Shown in pieces: positions 32,483 to 42,249 of a stretch of DNA of 64,000 bases. Source of the DNA: Hortaea werneckii. Taxonomy: Eukaryota > Ascomycota > Dothideomycetes > Mycosphaerellales > Teratosphaeriaceae. Within the stretch, counting starts at the first letter, position 1. Each line of letters begins with the position of its first letter. The notes under the pieces were generated by a model, which was given only the letters and a program-made list of their open reading frames with translations, had not been told where the DNA came from and made no database searches. Location of the stretch: the NCBI GenBank assembly GCA_037044905.1, contig JBAOKB010000150.1:62001-126000 (forward strand). Reading direction: 5' to 3'. The translations under genes and the position numbers were made by a program.

Positions 32483-33496
32483 TTAGCTCAACAGCCCCAG
32501 CGCCCGACACAACTCCGCGAAGAACCCGATCGGGTCTTGTCCCAGATGATCATCCCGAAAGTCCTGCAAGTAGGTGACTAGGTAATCCATCTGCACGTTG
32601 TCGAACTCCGCATCCGCATGGCTGACCAGGACTAACGCCAACGTGAGGAAGGCCTCGCGTGTGTACGAATTGGCTGGAGTGACGAGCCCGAGGATGTCGT
32701 CGACGGTGTTGGTCAGATCGTCGAATGTCAGAAGGTTGTCATCGGTGTCTGAGGTTTCGTCCAGGTCGCTACTGGATGTTGTGGCCGTAGATGCGGTAGT
32801 CGCCCAGTCGGAGTCCATGGACTCGGGGATTGAGATTGTGGAGCAGCTCGACGTGGAATCATCTTCGCTCCCTGTCGTGTCCGACATGATGTCCCCCTCA
32901 CTGAGATCGGCGAAAATCTCGAGGGAAAGGCGATGGGTTTCTTGTGCGCCTTCGAAATCCTCATCTGAGTCCATGGCGTCCATGAATGCGTCGCCAGTAA
33001 GGCTATCGTGGTAACGTCTCCCATTGAGCATCTCGCCAATAGTGACTCCCTCTTCACCGACGAACTGGTCAGAATCAGCCATGGCATGATAGGGATCGGC
33101 CTCGAACGCGGCTTGGTTCGCTGCCCAGAGATTGGCGAACTCGGCAAGCCTAAATTCCACTTCCATCTCCCTCCTTTCTTGACGAAGGGACGCCAGATCA
33201 TCAGCGTTCCATTGGTACTGATCGGGGTGACGCTCTCGATGAGAGCGGCCAGAGCCATCGGTTGAGGATGTAGATGAGACTCCCAGCACTTCCCTCATCA
33301 CAAGCATCCACCCCGGGGTGTGCACCCGGGGCAGATCCCCACGCAGCTCCCTGACTTCCATAGACGGAGGAGGACTGCGACTGCCAGACCTATTCATGGT
33401 TGGTGACATCGAGCCGGACCTGCAAGTCGGCGATAGGACTGTTGAGGAGGCGGGAACAGCGAAGCGGACCTGACGGGGTGCTCCATTAGAGGGCAT
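32483..33496 (-). CDS. unknown Ser/Thr/Asp-rich protein
   Basis: A 337-residue single-exon protein starting at the ATG at 33496 (MPSNGAPRQVRFAVPASSTV); the 110 codons upstream in frame look like leader. The first 90 residues are Ser/Pro-rich with the basic motif NRSGSRSPPPS. A middle helix (ASLRQERREMEVEFRLAEFA) is followed by an acidic, Ser/Thr-rich disordered region (residues about 190-265). The last 80 residues are ordered and helical, with TFDDLTNTVDDILGLV, LTLALVLVSHADAEFDNVQM, then YLQDFRDDHLGQDPIGFFAE. That C-terminal module looks like a conserved small domain, but I cannot name it. Function unknown. Confidence 0.65.
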   Translation of the reverse strand: MPSNGAPRQVRFAVPASSTVLSPTCRSGSMSPTMNRSGSRSPPPSMEVRELRGDLPRVHTPGWMLVMREVLGVSSTSSTDGSGRSHRERHPDQYQWNADDLASLRQERREMEVEFRLAEFANLWAANQAAFEADPYHAMADSDQFVGEEGVTIGEMLNGRRYHDSLTGDAFMDAMDSDEDFEGAQETHRLSLEIFADLSEGDIMSDTTGSEDDSTSSCSTISIPESMDSDWATTASTATTSSSDLDETSDTDDNLLTFDDLTNTVDDILGLVTPANSYTREAFLTLALVLVSHADAEFDNVQMDYLVTYLQDFRDDHLGQDPIGFFAELCRALGLLS

Positions 33497-34824
33497 TGTA
33501 GGAAGACTCGGGTGGTAAGTGTCGATGCGGTGTTTGGAGTATTGGTGACTTTGAGTTCTCTTTGGCAGCAAAACCTGTTTGATGCCTAGAGTGTGGATGT
33601 GCGGTGGTGAGTAAAGTTCTGGGTGATCTTTCCTTCCGCCGTGAAGATTGCTGTATAAATCTAAACGTCCAGGCCGGTTGACAATACATTGTACCCTGAC
33701 AAGGCCGTTGTAGAGCTGAAAAAGTGTTTGGTTACGAATGAAAGCCAGGCCCTGTGTGTGAAAGTCTCTTTGTTCCCAACTCGTCACACAATCTCTTTGC
33801 TTTTTTCTTTCATTGTAGCATGCCACAAATTCACAATGTGCATGTGCTGCAGAAGAAGGTCCTCATTATGATGACGAGCTGGATGTATAATCACATTGTT
33901 GTGTGCTCCTTGTCTGTGTCGTGTGACTAGGATCCTCGGGCGGTGTGGATCCATGATGAAGACGAAACGGCTTACTTCTGTTGGGCTGAGGCAAAGCTGG
34001 TGCTCCATTGGCCCTTCCTCTCCGATCGATCTTTACATCTTCTTTGTGTTTCGATTGGTCGATCCGGAAAGCCCTCATCGACAGAGATGGGATATCGAGT
34101 AGGGCCTCTATTGCAGCCTGTGGGTGTTTTGACTCGTCTTGGAGTTTTGATTAGTGGCGGCTCTTACGCAATCAGAGATCAAGCTCGTTGGCTTCGGGAC
34201 CAGAATATCGTTCCTGCTCATTGCCCCTGGTACATTAACGAGACGCCGATGCAACGAACTAGGATGTCATCAGATGGAAGCATCTTCTGGGGCCTTCGGC
34301 GATCGAGATATCGAGTTGCCTGTTCCTTGGGCCAGTAAGATTGAGGGAGATTGAACAGATGGCAATGTTGTACACGTTCATCTGAACAAGCGTTAGTTCG
34401 TATCCTACGCTGCGTACTAGTGGCAAGTCCATGGCTTTGAAACGACAAGGAACGAAGCCGCCACGATATGGAGGCCGGTACCGAAATAGATTTCGGCTCC
34501 GACACCGGCTTCTTGTTACTCACGGGCAACTTACGTTTCACTTTCTATGATGGCAAATTCAATGACCATGCGCATAGTATCGAGGACGACGGGTTCGATG
34601 GCAATCAAAGGCTGGGAGCCTAAAAGATACTTTTTAGAAACGCCGTTGGACTTGATCGAGACGTCACCCAGCTCCAAATTCACGATGACGCAAAGCGCAA
34701 GCCCTTTGAACGGTCTCCACCACCCCATCGACGAGCTGACAAGCGACTCTCAAGTCCTTCTCGAGTTGCATTAAAAATGATGAAGTACGCACTATAGCAA
34801 TCACAGCCGTAGATAGACGACACA
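33497..34824. other. 1.3-kb intergenic stretch with one coding-like minus peptide
   Basis: No gene model is supported. On the minus strand at 34531-34728 a short frame reads hydrophobic, protein-like sequence (VIVNLELGDVSIKSNGVSKK, LLGSQPLIAIEPVVLDTMRM) and ends near a GTAAGT. It may be an exon of a decayed membrane-protein gene, but no partner exon in phase was found. Confidence 0.35.
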
Positions 34825-35432
34825 ATGCCGGAGCACTTCCACTCCTCCGCGGCTCCGACGCCGAATGGGAACTACAGCCACGTTCTGAAAGCCGGCGGAC
34901 TCTTCCATGTTTGCGGATGGATGGGTGATGTCCCCGAGACGGGAGAGATCATCGAAGGTGGTGTCGAAGCACAAACAGTATGGGCTTTTTCTACACTTTT
35001 CCTATACCGTCCTCGCGGAGACCATAAGTGATGGTCCTGTTCAAGTGGCGAATGAACTACACCGTGCTTCAGGAGCGAACAGTGTGGGCTGATAAGTTCG
35101 TGATACCAGGACCAGGCAATGAAGAACATTTCTACTTGTCTCAAAGCTGCGGGCTCCGACCCGAGTAAGATCGTACGCCGGAGGATCTACACTCTCGACA
35201 TGGCGTACTTGCCCACCATTCAAGAGGTGACGAAACGGTATTTGAGTGAGCCGTGGCCGGTCAGTACGGCGGTGCAGGTAGGTCTCTTCTCTTACCCATA
35301 GTCGGCCTTGCGGCTTGATCAAGAGATTCGGGAGAACGGGTCGAGGGGACAGAGAGCTGATCATAGCGACAGGTGAGCGGACTGGCAAAGAAAGGCGCCT
35401 TGGTTGAAATTGAAGTCACTGCGGAGGCATGA
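34825..35432 (+). CDS. RidA/YjgF/UK114-family protein, catalytic Arg replaced
   Basis: Three exons (34825-34977, 35110-35277, 35373-35432), all introns in phase 0, give 126 residues, the normal size for the RidA fold. Classical RidA hydrolyses reactive enamine/imine intermediates such as 2-aminoacrylate and works as a trimer in cytosol or mitochondria. Family features are FHVCGWMGDVPETGEIIEGG near residue 27, the helix EAQTDQAMKNISTCLKAAGS across the first junction, RRRIYTLDMAYLPTIQEVTK, and the C-terminal strand GALVEIEVTAEA. In active RidA the sequence PxRSxV holds the substrate-binding Arg. Here the equivalent stretch is WPVSTAVQ, so that Arg is replaced (Ser at about residue 103). The protein therefore resembles Rid subgroups without deaminase activity. 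Exon structure is firm; the functional inference is moderate. Confidence 0.85.
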
Positions 35433-35639
35433 GCCCTGCGTTAATCTATTGTTTTTCCCGATCATTGTGTCCAACACCTGCATCGCAAGAGTCAGCCCCC
35501 ACCGGCCGAGCTACCCAAGCTTTTCCCCGTCTCTCGATTCTCTCTTCCCTTCGTCTATCTTCTCGCCCACTGCACACAATTATCCGTTCTCTCCTCTCCC
35601 GCACCTCTCATCATCTCCGCCTCCCACTTACGCAATGCC

Positions 35640-38276
35640 TTACGAGCTCCTACTCCCCATCGGCTCAAAAGGAAACACGCCCGCCACGATCCCCATAACA
35701 ATATACAGCGCGGCACAGAGATAAATCGGGACCGGGGTCGAAGTATCCGCATACGTCGCAATGACCGCGGACAAGATACCCATGACTCGGTTCAGAGCAA
35801 TGGAGATGCCGTTGCCGGTACCGCGGTGCGCCGAGGGCAGGACTTCGGGGGTATAGGCGTAGAGGGTGCCGTAGTAGATGTTCTGTCAGTGAGAACAAAG
35901 GGTTAGTTTGGGGAGTCTGACAAGCGAGGTTGGGGCTTTCTCAATCTCTCTTAGGCTGGCGTTCTGGTCGGATGTTGCTTTGGAAGGTCCTTGGGATGAG
36001 CCAGTTGCGTGGGGAGGAGCTTTGGATTGGAACTTTGTGTTTGCCACGGTTGGTTCTTCGGCAGTTTGGTTAGAAGGTCGGGGCTCAGGGCCATATCCGT
36101 TGTCAATTAGAGCTACATGCCTTTCCGGGAGCAGGGTTGTGAGTCCAGTGGAACGTCGCATGATGGTCGGTTCTAGGCGCATCTGGGGAAAGAATTGCTG
36201 ATCCACGCACGTTGTGCTGCCATCACCGATTTCCCTCTCCGAAAGATTTGATGATGGTCGCGGGAGGTCACGGGCTAAGAAGATGTCGCAAGGGCTTTTA
36301 GAGAGGTGGCGCTTTTGGATCCGGATCAAGCAGATGTTGGAAAGGCCCTGATTCATCTCCGTCACAGGCATTTAACAACCAGAATGTCGCTTTCAGAGAT
36401 GTCGCAAAGGCAGGAAGGGCGCTATGGTAGTTGCCGAAGAAGTCGCTCTTGGGTTTGTCGTTCCTTCATTTCACCTAGCACGTGGAAGGGGTTTTGACCA
36501 CTGGCCAGTAGGACAAGGATTGATGCGAGGGCTATCTATAGATTCCGAGGTACGGCGGATGTGGAGGCGGAGAGGGAAAAGGGTATAGAAAGTGAGAAAG
36601 GGAGTACGTACCAAACAGAAATTGATCGCAGAAGTGAATCCAGCATTCTGCGCATTGTTCTTGACCTGGGTATAAGCGAAGAAGAAGGCCATTGTGAGGA
36701 GGGTGCCGATGATCATTGTGCCTGCAATCATATGAGGATATGGACTCCAGTGTGCGAAGACTCTTCCCTGAGACTCACCTCTGCGACCCCAGAACCAACC
36801 ACTCCTACACATCAACCCCGCCAATATAGGGCTGGGGATGCCGCAAGCGTTGGCGATGGCATAGTTACGCCACTGTTCGTACTCGCTCAGACCGCCGAGC
36901 TGAGCACCGCGGGTACGTAGATATTGCGGTAGGAAAACGTTGTAGAGTGGGTAAGCGAGTCCTATCGGAAATCAGAAATCAGCAAGGTCTTGTTAGATCT
37001 TCTACGGTGGAACTGGGGCGCAGTACCTATCAGCAACCACGAAAACCAGATAAGAGTGGTGCTGAGCCCCATCTTCTTGGTGGCGAAGAGACCACGAAGG
37101 TGTACCCAGATCTCCACGGGACTCCACTTCGATCCGGCGTAAGCTGTGAGACTGCCACGGCGATTCGGCGTATCGTTTGTGATGCCGCATTCCTCCAGCT
37201 TCTCCACGGTGAGAGAGCAAGGACGGTGGTACTTGTTCGCAATGAATTGGAGGACCTCAACAACCTCGGCATCCTTGCCTTCGCCCAGAAGGAATTTCGG
37301 CGTCTCTTTGAGTCGAATGATGGTGATTCGAAGGATCGACATAACAAAAACCAAAGCACCGTTGGCGAACCAGACATAGCGCCACCCGGCATTGTTGCTC
37401 CAACCACACTCGATACCTGTCTCTGTAGGATCGCCCGGACAAGAGTAGTTCGGCAGGAAAGCCCAAGCGAAGAGACCGGCGATGAGCTGACCGAGACCCC
37501 ACCAAGCAGCCATAAGTGTCAGGAGCCATTGCTTGTTGCTGGGCAGGTACTCCAGAAAGACTGCCGTGTCGAGGACAAGGTTACCACCGCTTCCGAAGCT
37601 CGCCAAGCAGACAAAAAGACCAAGCACGACCCAATTGGGCGAAGCGCCGGCCACGATACAGAACACCGAGCTCAACAGGAGACTGATATTGAACGCATAC
37701 TTTCTCCCGATGACATCTGCGCTTAGTCCCCAGAACAGCGCACCGACTAGCATACCGACGTAGGCGGCGATGGTCATACCGTTGCCGAAGCCGGGCTGAA
37801 ACTCGTAGGCGGCGTAGGTCGCGATGATGGACTGGATGAGGAGGATCTGGGAGTCGACGGCGTAGCCGAAGCCGTTCAGGCAGAAGAGGCGCCAGGTGTA
37901 GGGCGTCATGCCGATCTCGTCTATGGCGTTGTTTACGAGGTGCTAGTGCGTAAAATACGGTCAGCTTCAGGACTCAATGGCGATGCTCATCAATCTGTCG
38001 TAAGCGTGGAGTAGTCGTAGATGTAGGTAGGTAGCGCATATGCGTGCCTGCCCCATAGGGTCCCGGACTGCTTCTGCGTTCAGGTGTCCAAGGTGGTCAG
38101 GCACCGCTTCTATCCATGCTGATACATACCATCTTGGCATTCAATACCGGGTCTGTACTTTCTTGTCCCAGCAGATCCCCCTTCTGCATGCTTATCTCAT
38201 CGCTGGCATCGTGGGAGGGTATGGAAGTCGCTGGCGCAGTAGCATAGGGCTGCTTATCCTCGGATACGGCGGCCAT
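35640..38276 (-). CDS. MFS membrane transporter, five exons
   Basis: Minus-strand exons at 38130-38276, 37027-37942, 36779-36961, 36612-36721 and 35640-35882 join in frame to 532 residues, the normal length for a 12-helix major facilitator. The start MAAVSEDKQPYATAPATSIP opens a cytosolic tail, followed by NNAIDEIGMTPYTWRLFCLN entering helix 1. The MFS signature after helix 2 is GLSADVIGRK at residues 121-130. Other recognisable parts are the ETPKFLLGEGKD loop and the last helices (NIYYGTLYAYTPEVLPSAHR, then GTGNGISIALNRVMG). It belongs with the sugar-porter/SV2-like fungal transporters; the substrate is unknown. Splice sites are canonical, and four of the five exons are small. The fourth intron (35883-36611) is 729 bases, far longer than its neighbours. 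It faces the RidA-like gene tail to tail, 207 bases apart. Confidence 0.88.
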
Positions 38277-38985
38277 GGCCGGAGACCGGTCTCGCGAGGA
38301 GATACGTGGAGGTGAATTCCAGGATCAAGCTGCTGCGTGATTTCAAGAGACAAATGTTTGGAGACAGCTTCGTGTACTGCTGCCACTGTGCGCAAGTCGA
38401 GGAGCAAATGGAGGAGCAAGTCGAGGGTTGGATAAGGAGAAAAGGAAGGAAGGTCAAGAGAAGACCGGCCGCGAAGAGAAAGAAAAGCTGTCCCACTTCC
38501 CGGGATTCATCTGGCTGGCGATCATTACCTCTCGGCATGCAGGAATCAATCTATACCAATAAGAGAGTGTGGCTCCATACCACTATCATCTTAGCTTGTG
38601 TATGCAACAATTGGCGTCGATGTTCGAATGCCGTATCCTGTCGCCGCTATCCACATTCCGGGGCCAGCTGTCGCATGAATTGAATCAAGAACAAGAGACT
38701 TGCATGTGCTGGACATGTGGTGAAGCATGACGATTGCTGATATCTTGCATACCATCCATTGGTTTTCAGAAGTCGTGATTGTCTTTGGGCGAAGATGAGA
38801 GGCGGGGAGCAATATGCAGGGTCGAGATAGGCGTACGCTAGATGCGCTATGTGGGGGTCAAGCGCAGGGGAGGATGAAGTCAAGATGATTCCCCACATAT
38901 GGATTGGTAAAGTAGCATTCACGATGTCTTTCAGTTCTATCAATACTGGACACAAAGAACGGCATAATGCCATTCGACCGCAAAG
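38277..38985. other. intergenic between MFS gene and reductase
   Basis: No gene is supported. It contains the promoter of the MFS gene and the 3' flank of the reductase, both on the minus strand. Confidence 0.5.
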
Positions 38986-40317
38986 CTAGATCATCGGCTT
39001 GGCAGCATCCACTCGAGGAGCAGGAAGAATGCCCATCCGAGCCATCTCCTGATACATCTCGAATGTACTCTCCATCGTATCCACGAACCCATTGAACCCA
39101 AACCTTCGCAGCTTCGCAACAGAAGGTTGTCCGATCCTGTATAGACCAAAGTCGGCCATCTCAAAATCCAGCCCAGACTCGAAGACATCGACGCTAAGCT
39201 GACCTCGCGACGCATCCATGATCCTCTTCCACGCCTGTCGATTCGTCTCGTCTTTCGTCCACTCCACAACGGAAGACGACATTCTGATCTTCGACGGCGG
39301 GCCATACCCCAGCGGAGCTTTCTTCCCACCTGCGAGCTTCACCGTCTTGAAATCGACTTCATCATCGCTCACAGGACCTTTGACACCCTTCTGAACACTA
39401 TACCACCTGGCCAACTCCTCAAACAGCCGATCCATCGAGATCGCACACCCATCCACAGCATTGAAGCGCTGATTCCGACATTTGTCCTCCAGCACCGCCC
39501 ACTCGCTAAGGAAACCCGTCAGCCGCGCAGAAGACCAACAAGTCTCTTCCTGCCACTCTTCAAAATCCCCGCCGAACTGGATCGGCTCTCCCTTCTCCGC
39601 CTGCACGGCAGCCAGCACTGCGAAGGGGGCAAGCGTATTCATACCCCCCGTCGGCGCTGTACCGATCACGCCGAACGGCATGATGATGTTCCAGTCCGTC
39701 TCGGGGTGCCGGTCGCAGAAGGCGAATAACGCTTCTTCCTGCGGGTAGTAGAAGTTTGGGGCTAAGTGTTGAGGTTGGGGATCGGATTCGACATAGGGCA
39801 CCCTCGCCCGCCCGATGTGGCCGCCGTAGTTCTTGCCTCCTGTTTGCAGCAGGATGCGTGTAGGTTTGAGGTTGGTGATTTCGAGTGCGGAGAGGAAGTT
39901 CTGGAAGATCGGGACGTTGGTTTCCATCAGGATGTCTGCTGTAGCCGGATCCATCGCTGATCGGCCTTTAGGGTGTATGTAGCCGTAGAAGAAGACGTAG
40001 TCGGCCTTGACTGACCCTTTGGTCAAGGCAGCTGCGATGTTGTCCGCGGAGCCGGTGAGATCCACAGGCACGTGGTGAATCTTCGCCCGCTGCTCGTTGG
40101 TGAGGAGAGATAGCATTGCCTCAGATGGAGGGTTACGGGAAGCGGCGTAGATGGTCTTCCATCGTCGTGGGCTTTCCAGAAGCGATCGGATGGTGTTGAA
40201 GCCGGAGATCCCTGTGGCGCCGACTACGAGAGCGTCGAGGTTCTTGATCGATGGGTCGAATGCTGGGAGGTTGCGATAGATGCCGCTTTGGCGGAGGGGG
40301 TACTGTTCGGATCCCAT
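38986..40317 (-). CDS. PRISE-like NAD(P)-dependent short-chain reductase
   Basis: A 443-residue Rossmann-fold protein of the PRISE type (progesterone 5-beta-reductase/iridoid synthase-like), enzymes that reduce enone double bonds with NAD(P)H. The start at 40317 (MGSEQYPLRQSGIYRNLPAF) is preferred to an in-frame ATG 33 codons upstream. The cofactor motif is ALVVGATGISG at about residues 29-39. The family motif around the catalytic Lys reads TGGKNYGGHIG (Lys162). The Phe-Tyr-Tyr motif with the catalytic Tyr is NFYYPQEEALFAF (Tyr190/191). PFGVIG and the WSSARLTGFLSEW block match fungal members often annotated SirQ-like. Single exon. The MFS gene downstream on the same strand hints at a metabolite-handling pair, but no biosynthetic backbone gene is in the window. 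Substrate unknown. Confidence 0.85.
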   Translation of the reverse strand: MGSEQYPLRQSGIYRNLPAFDPSIKNLDALVVGATGISGFNTIRSLLESPRRWKTIYAASRNPPSEAMLSLLTNEQRAKIHHVPVDLTGSADNIAAALTKGSVKADYVFFYGYIHPKGRSAMDPATADILMETNVPIFQNFLSALEITNLKPTRILLQTGGKNYGGHIGRARVPYVESDPQPQHLAPNFYYPQEEALFAFCDRHPETDWNIIMPFGVIGTAPTGGMNTLAPFAVLAAVQAEKGEPIQFGGDFEEWQEETCWSSARLTGFLSEWAVLEDKCRNQRFNAVDGCAISMDRLFEELARWYSVQKGVKGPVSDDEVDFKTVKLAGGKKAPLGYGPPSKIRMSSSVVEWTKDETNRQAWKRIMDASRGQLSVDVFESGLDFEMADFGLYRIGQPSVAKLRRFGFNGFVDTMESTFEMYQEMARMGILPAPRVDAAKPMI

Positions 40318-42249
40318 GTTGCTAGCAAAGCCGGCCTGCGGATGGGGTGCAAAAGGTCGGCTCTTGCTTTGGTGAAATGGACTCAGCTTGGTCGTCGCGG
40401 AACAAGTGCTCTGCACTCTGTTGGCTTATTTGGCAAGTCGTCTCGACTCCGAACGTAGACTGAGAGCGCCTCGTCACTTATATACACCGGACTGAACGCC
40501 CCGTCGACGTCTCGTGGACTCCGTACCATCGTAATATCGTCACGCCTAGGCGTCCTATTGCGCAAATCTCAGTGATGCGCGACGCATGAAGTGGAGCTCG
40601 GGTTTACTTCGAACTAAGGTACTGTGAGGTATTGGTTCCACTTGCACGCATCGACTTCAGCATTTACCTGGGGATCTCGGCTTTTGCGGGATTCGCCATG
40701 CCGTCGGAGATGCCAGCCGATCGATCTTCCGGATCTAGCCGCATTTACAAGTGCTGTGATTGGCTGCGCCGACGGGGTCTCGCCTTGAAGATATAAACAG
40801 ATACATCCACTGATTAGTGATCTTTCTGCAGTTGTATGTGTTTAGCCTTTTGCAGCTCATCATTAGATCTAGGGCCTGTGGATTTCCAATACAAAGGACC
40901 AGATTCATCCGAACAGATAGCTGCCTGGGAAAGAATTGTGGCTCGAGGGGCGGACGCAACCAACAGACGGCGACGAATGGTTTCGAAACACACGGTCTAT
41001 AGTATCCATCTCGTCCGCAGCAGAAAACGCTCTGTCAATGACGATCGGACCCTTGATTAGACATTCCATTCCTGAATGCGTTGGCTGGTCATAGAACTAT
41101 TGGACTGGGACCGCCGGCTTCTCGCCCTTTCCTCTCAACCGTCCCCGTTGGGTCGATCGTCATACGCTCAGTTGGCTCGACCTTCCGACGCTATCATCAG
41201 GCCACGAGCTCCGATGACGCTGTCGGCAATGGCACTCACTTCTCAACGATTGCTAGCTACCGTTTGGTAAGTCAGACCAGCCCTTCGTGGGCTAGTAGCA
41301 GTTGCATGCTGCAAAGGCTACTTCGAAAGCGCTCATCGACCCTAAAGGTAACTGAATGGAAGTAAGGATATCATTCGAGCGTCATCGTCGAGTTGGGCGT
41401 TCACATGCCTACCGAAGTACCAGCTAGCAAGTGTTATACTACAGAGCTCTGGCAAGGCAACATGCAGAAGCTTGAGGGGCCCAAAGGCATGTAAGAGGAA
41501 GTAGAGAACCAGCTGCAGTGGAGCAAGCCGTCACCGATGTTCTATCAGCAAGCTGTGTTATGAAGCTTTGCAGGCGGTAAATTATCAACTGACCGTAGGA
41601 ATCTCGCATTTCTCGAGCACATCCTCTGTCCTAGCTGTGGTATGGCATGCGAGCTTGCTATGGCGGTCTTCACGAATCGAACCCGTTTAGGCAAGATCCT
41701 ATGTTCTGGAAGAATGGGTCTGAGATGTTTTCGATGGAACCAAAGAACAAGATTCATCTCACTCACTCGTTACTACAAACTCCGTCAAGCTGTCCTTACT
41801 CATCGCCATCCAGCTTCGGCGTATGTTGCCGGCAGATCTACCCTCAGAAAATGGCATTGGTCAGTCGAAGTTGGTCTTCAATCGTTGGACTGTTGGCGTG
41901 CAGCCTCTCGCTTAACAAGACCCTTGCAAAATTCACCCCACGCTGCAGATGTCGCCGCTCCGAGTCCAGGCGCAGCGCCACAAGGCGGCGACTGAAAGAT
42001 ACGAGTGGACGACAGACGTTGCGCTCCGAAGCGGCGGACTGTCTCTCCCATTATTGCCATATTCTATGGCGCTCGCCACATTCCCTCTCGGCTGTGTCTT
42101 CTTTCTGTAGCTCACGGTGCTTTGGCATTCCAGTTTGAAGCACCTTCACATTGCTCACAATATCAGTGGAATTCTGTAGGTTATAGGACTAGACTCCTCG
42201 ACTCACCGCAAGCACGAAGTGCACGACCCGACCGCAACAGTGACCAACC
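40318..42249. other. 1.9-kb intergenic stretch with decayed coding-like pieces
   Basis: No intact gene is found. On the plus strand around 40860-40990 a frame reads LDLGPVDFQYKGPDSSEQIA then AWERIVARGADATN, and around 41085-41270 another reads GLGPPASRPFLSTVPVGSIV then ending at a GTAAGT. Both look like former coding sequence, but frames and stops do not chain. From 41400 to 42249 only leader-like sequence of the HET gene is apparent. Confidence 0.35.
40477..40484 (-). promoter_or_regulatory. TATA box of the reductase gene
   Basis: TATATAAG on the minus strand, about 160 bases before the start codon at 40317. Confidence 0.45.

Noticed and set aside
34531..34728. Hydrophobic minus-strand peptide near a GTAAGT
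   Set aside because: No second exon in phase; the next candidate acceptor would leave an intron of only about 23 bases.
36947..37726. Plus-strand open frame of 259 codons
   Set aside because: Antisense to exons 2-3 of the MFS gene, whose spliced protein is unmistakable.
41665..41700. tRNA-like GGGTTCGATTCG on the minus strand
   Set aside because: T-stem pairing fails and no acceptor partner is found upstream.
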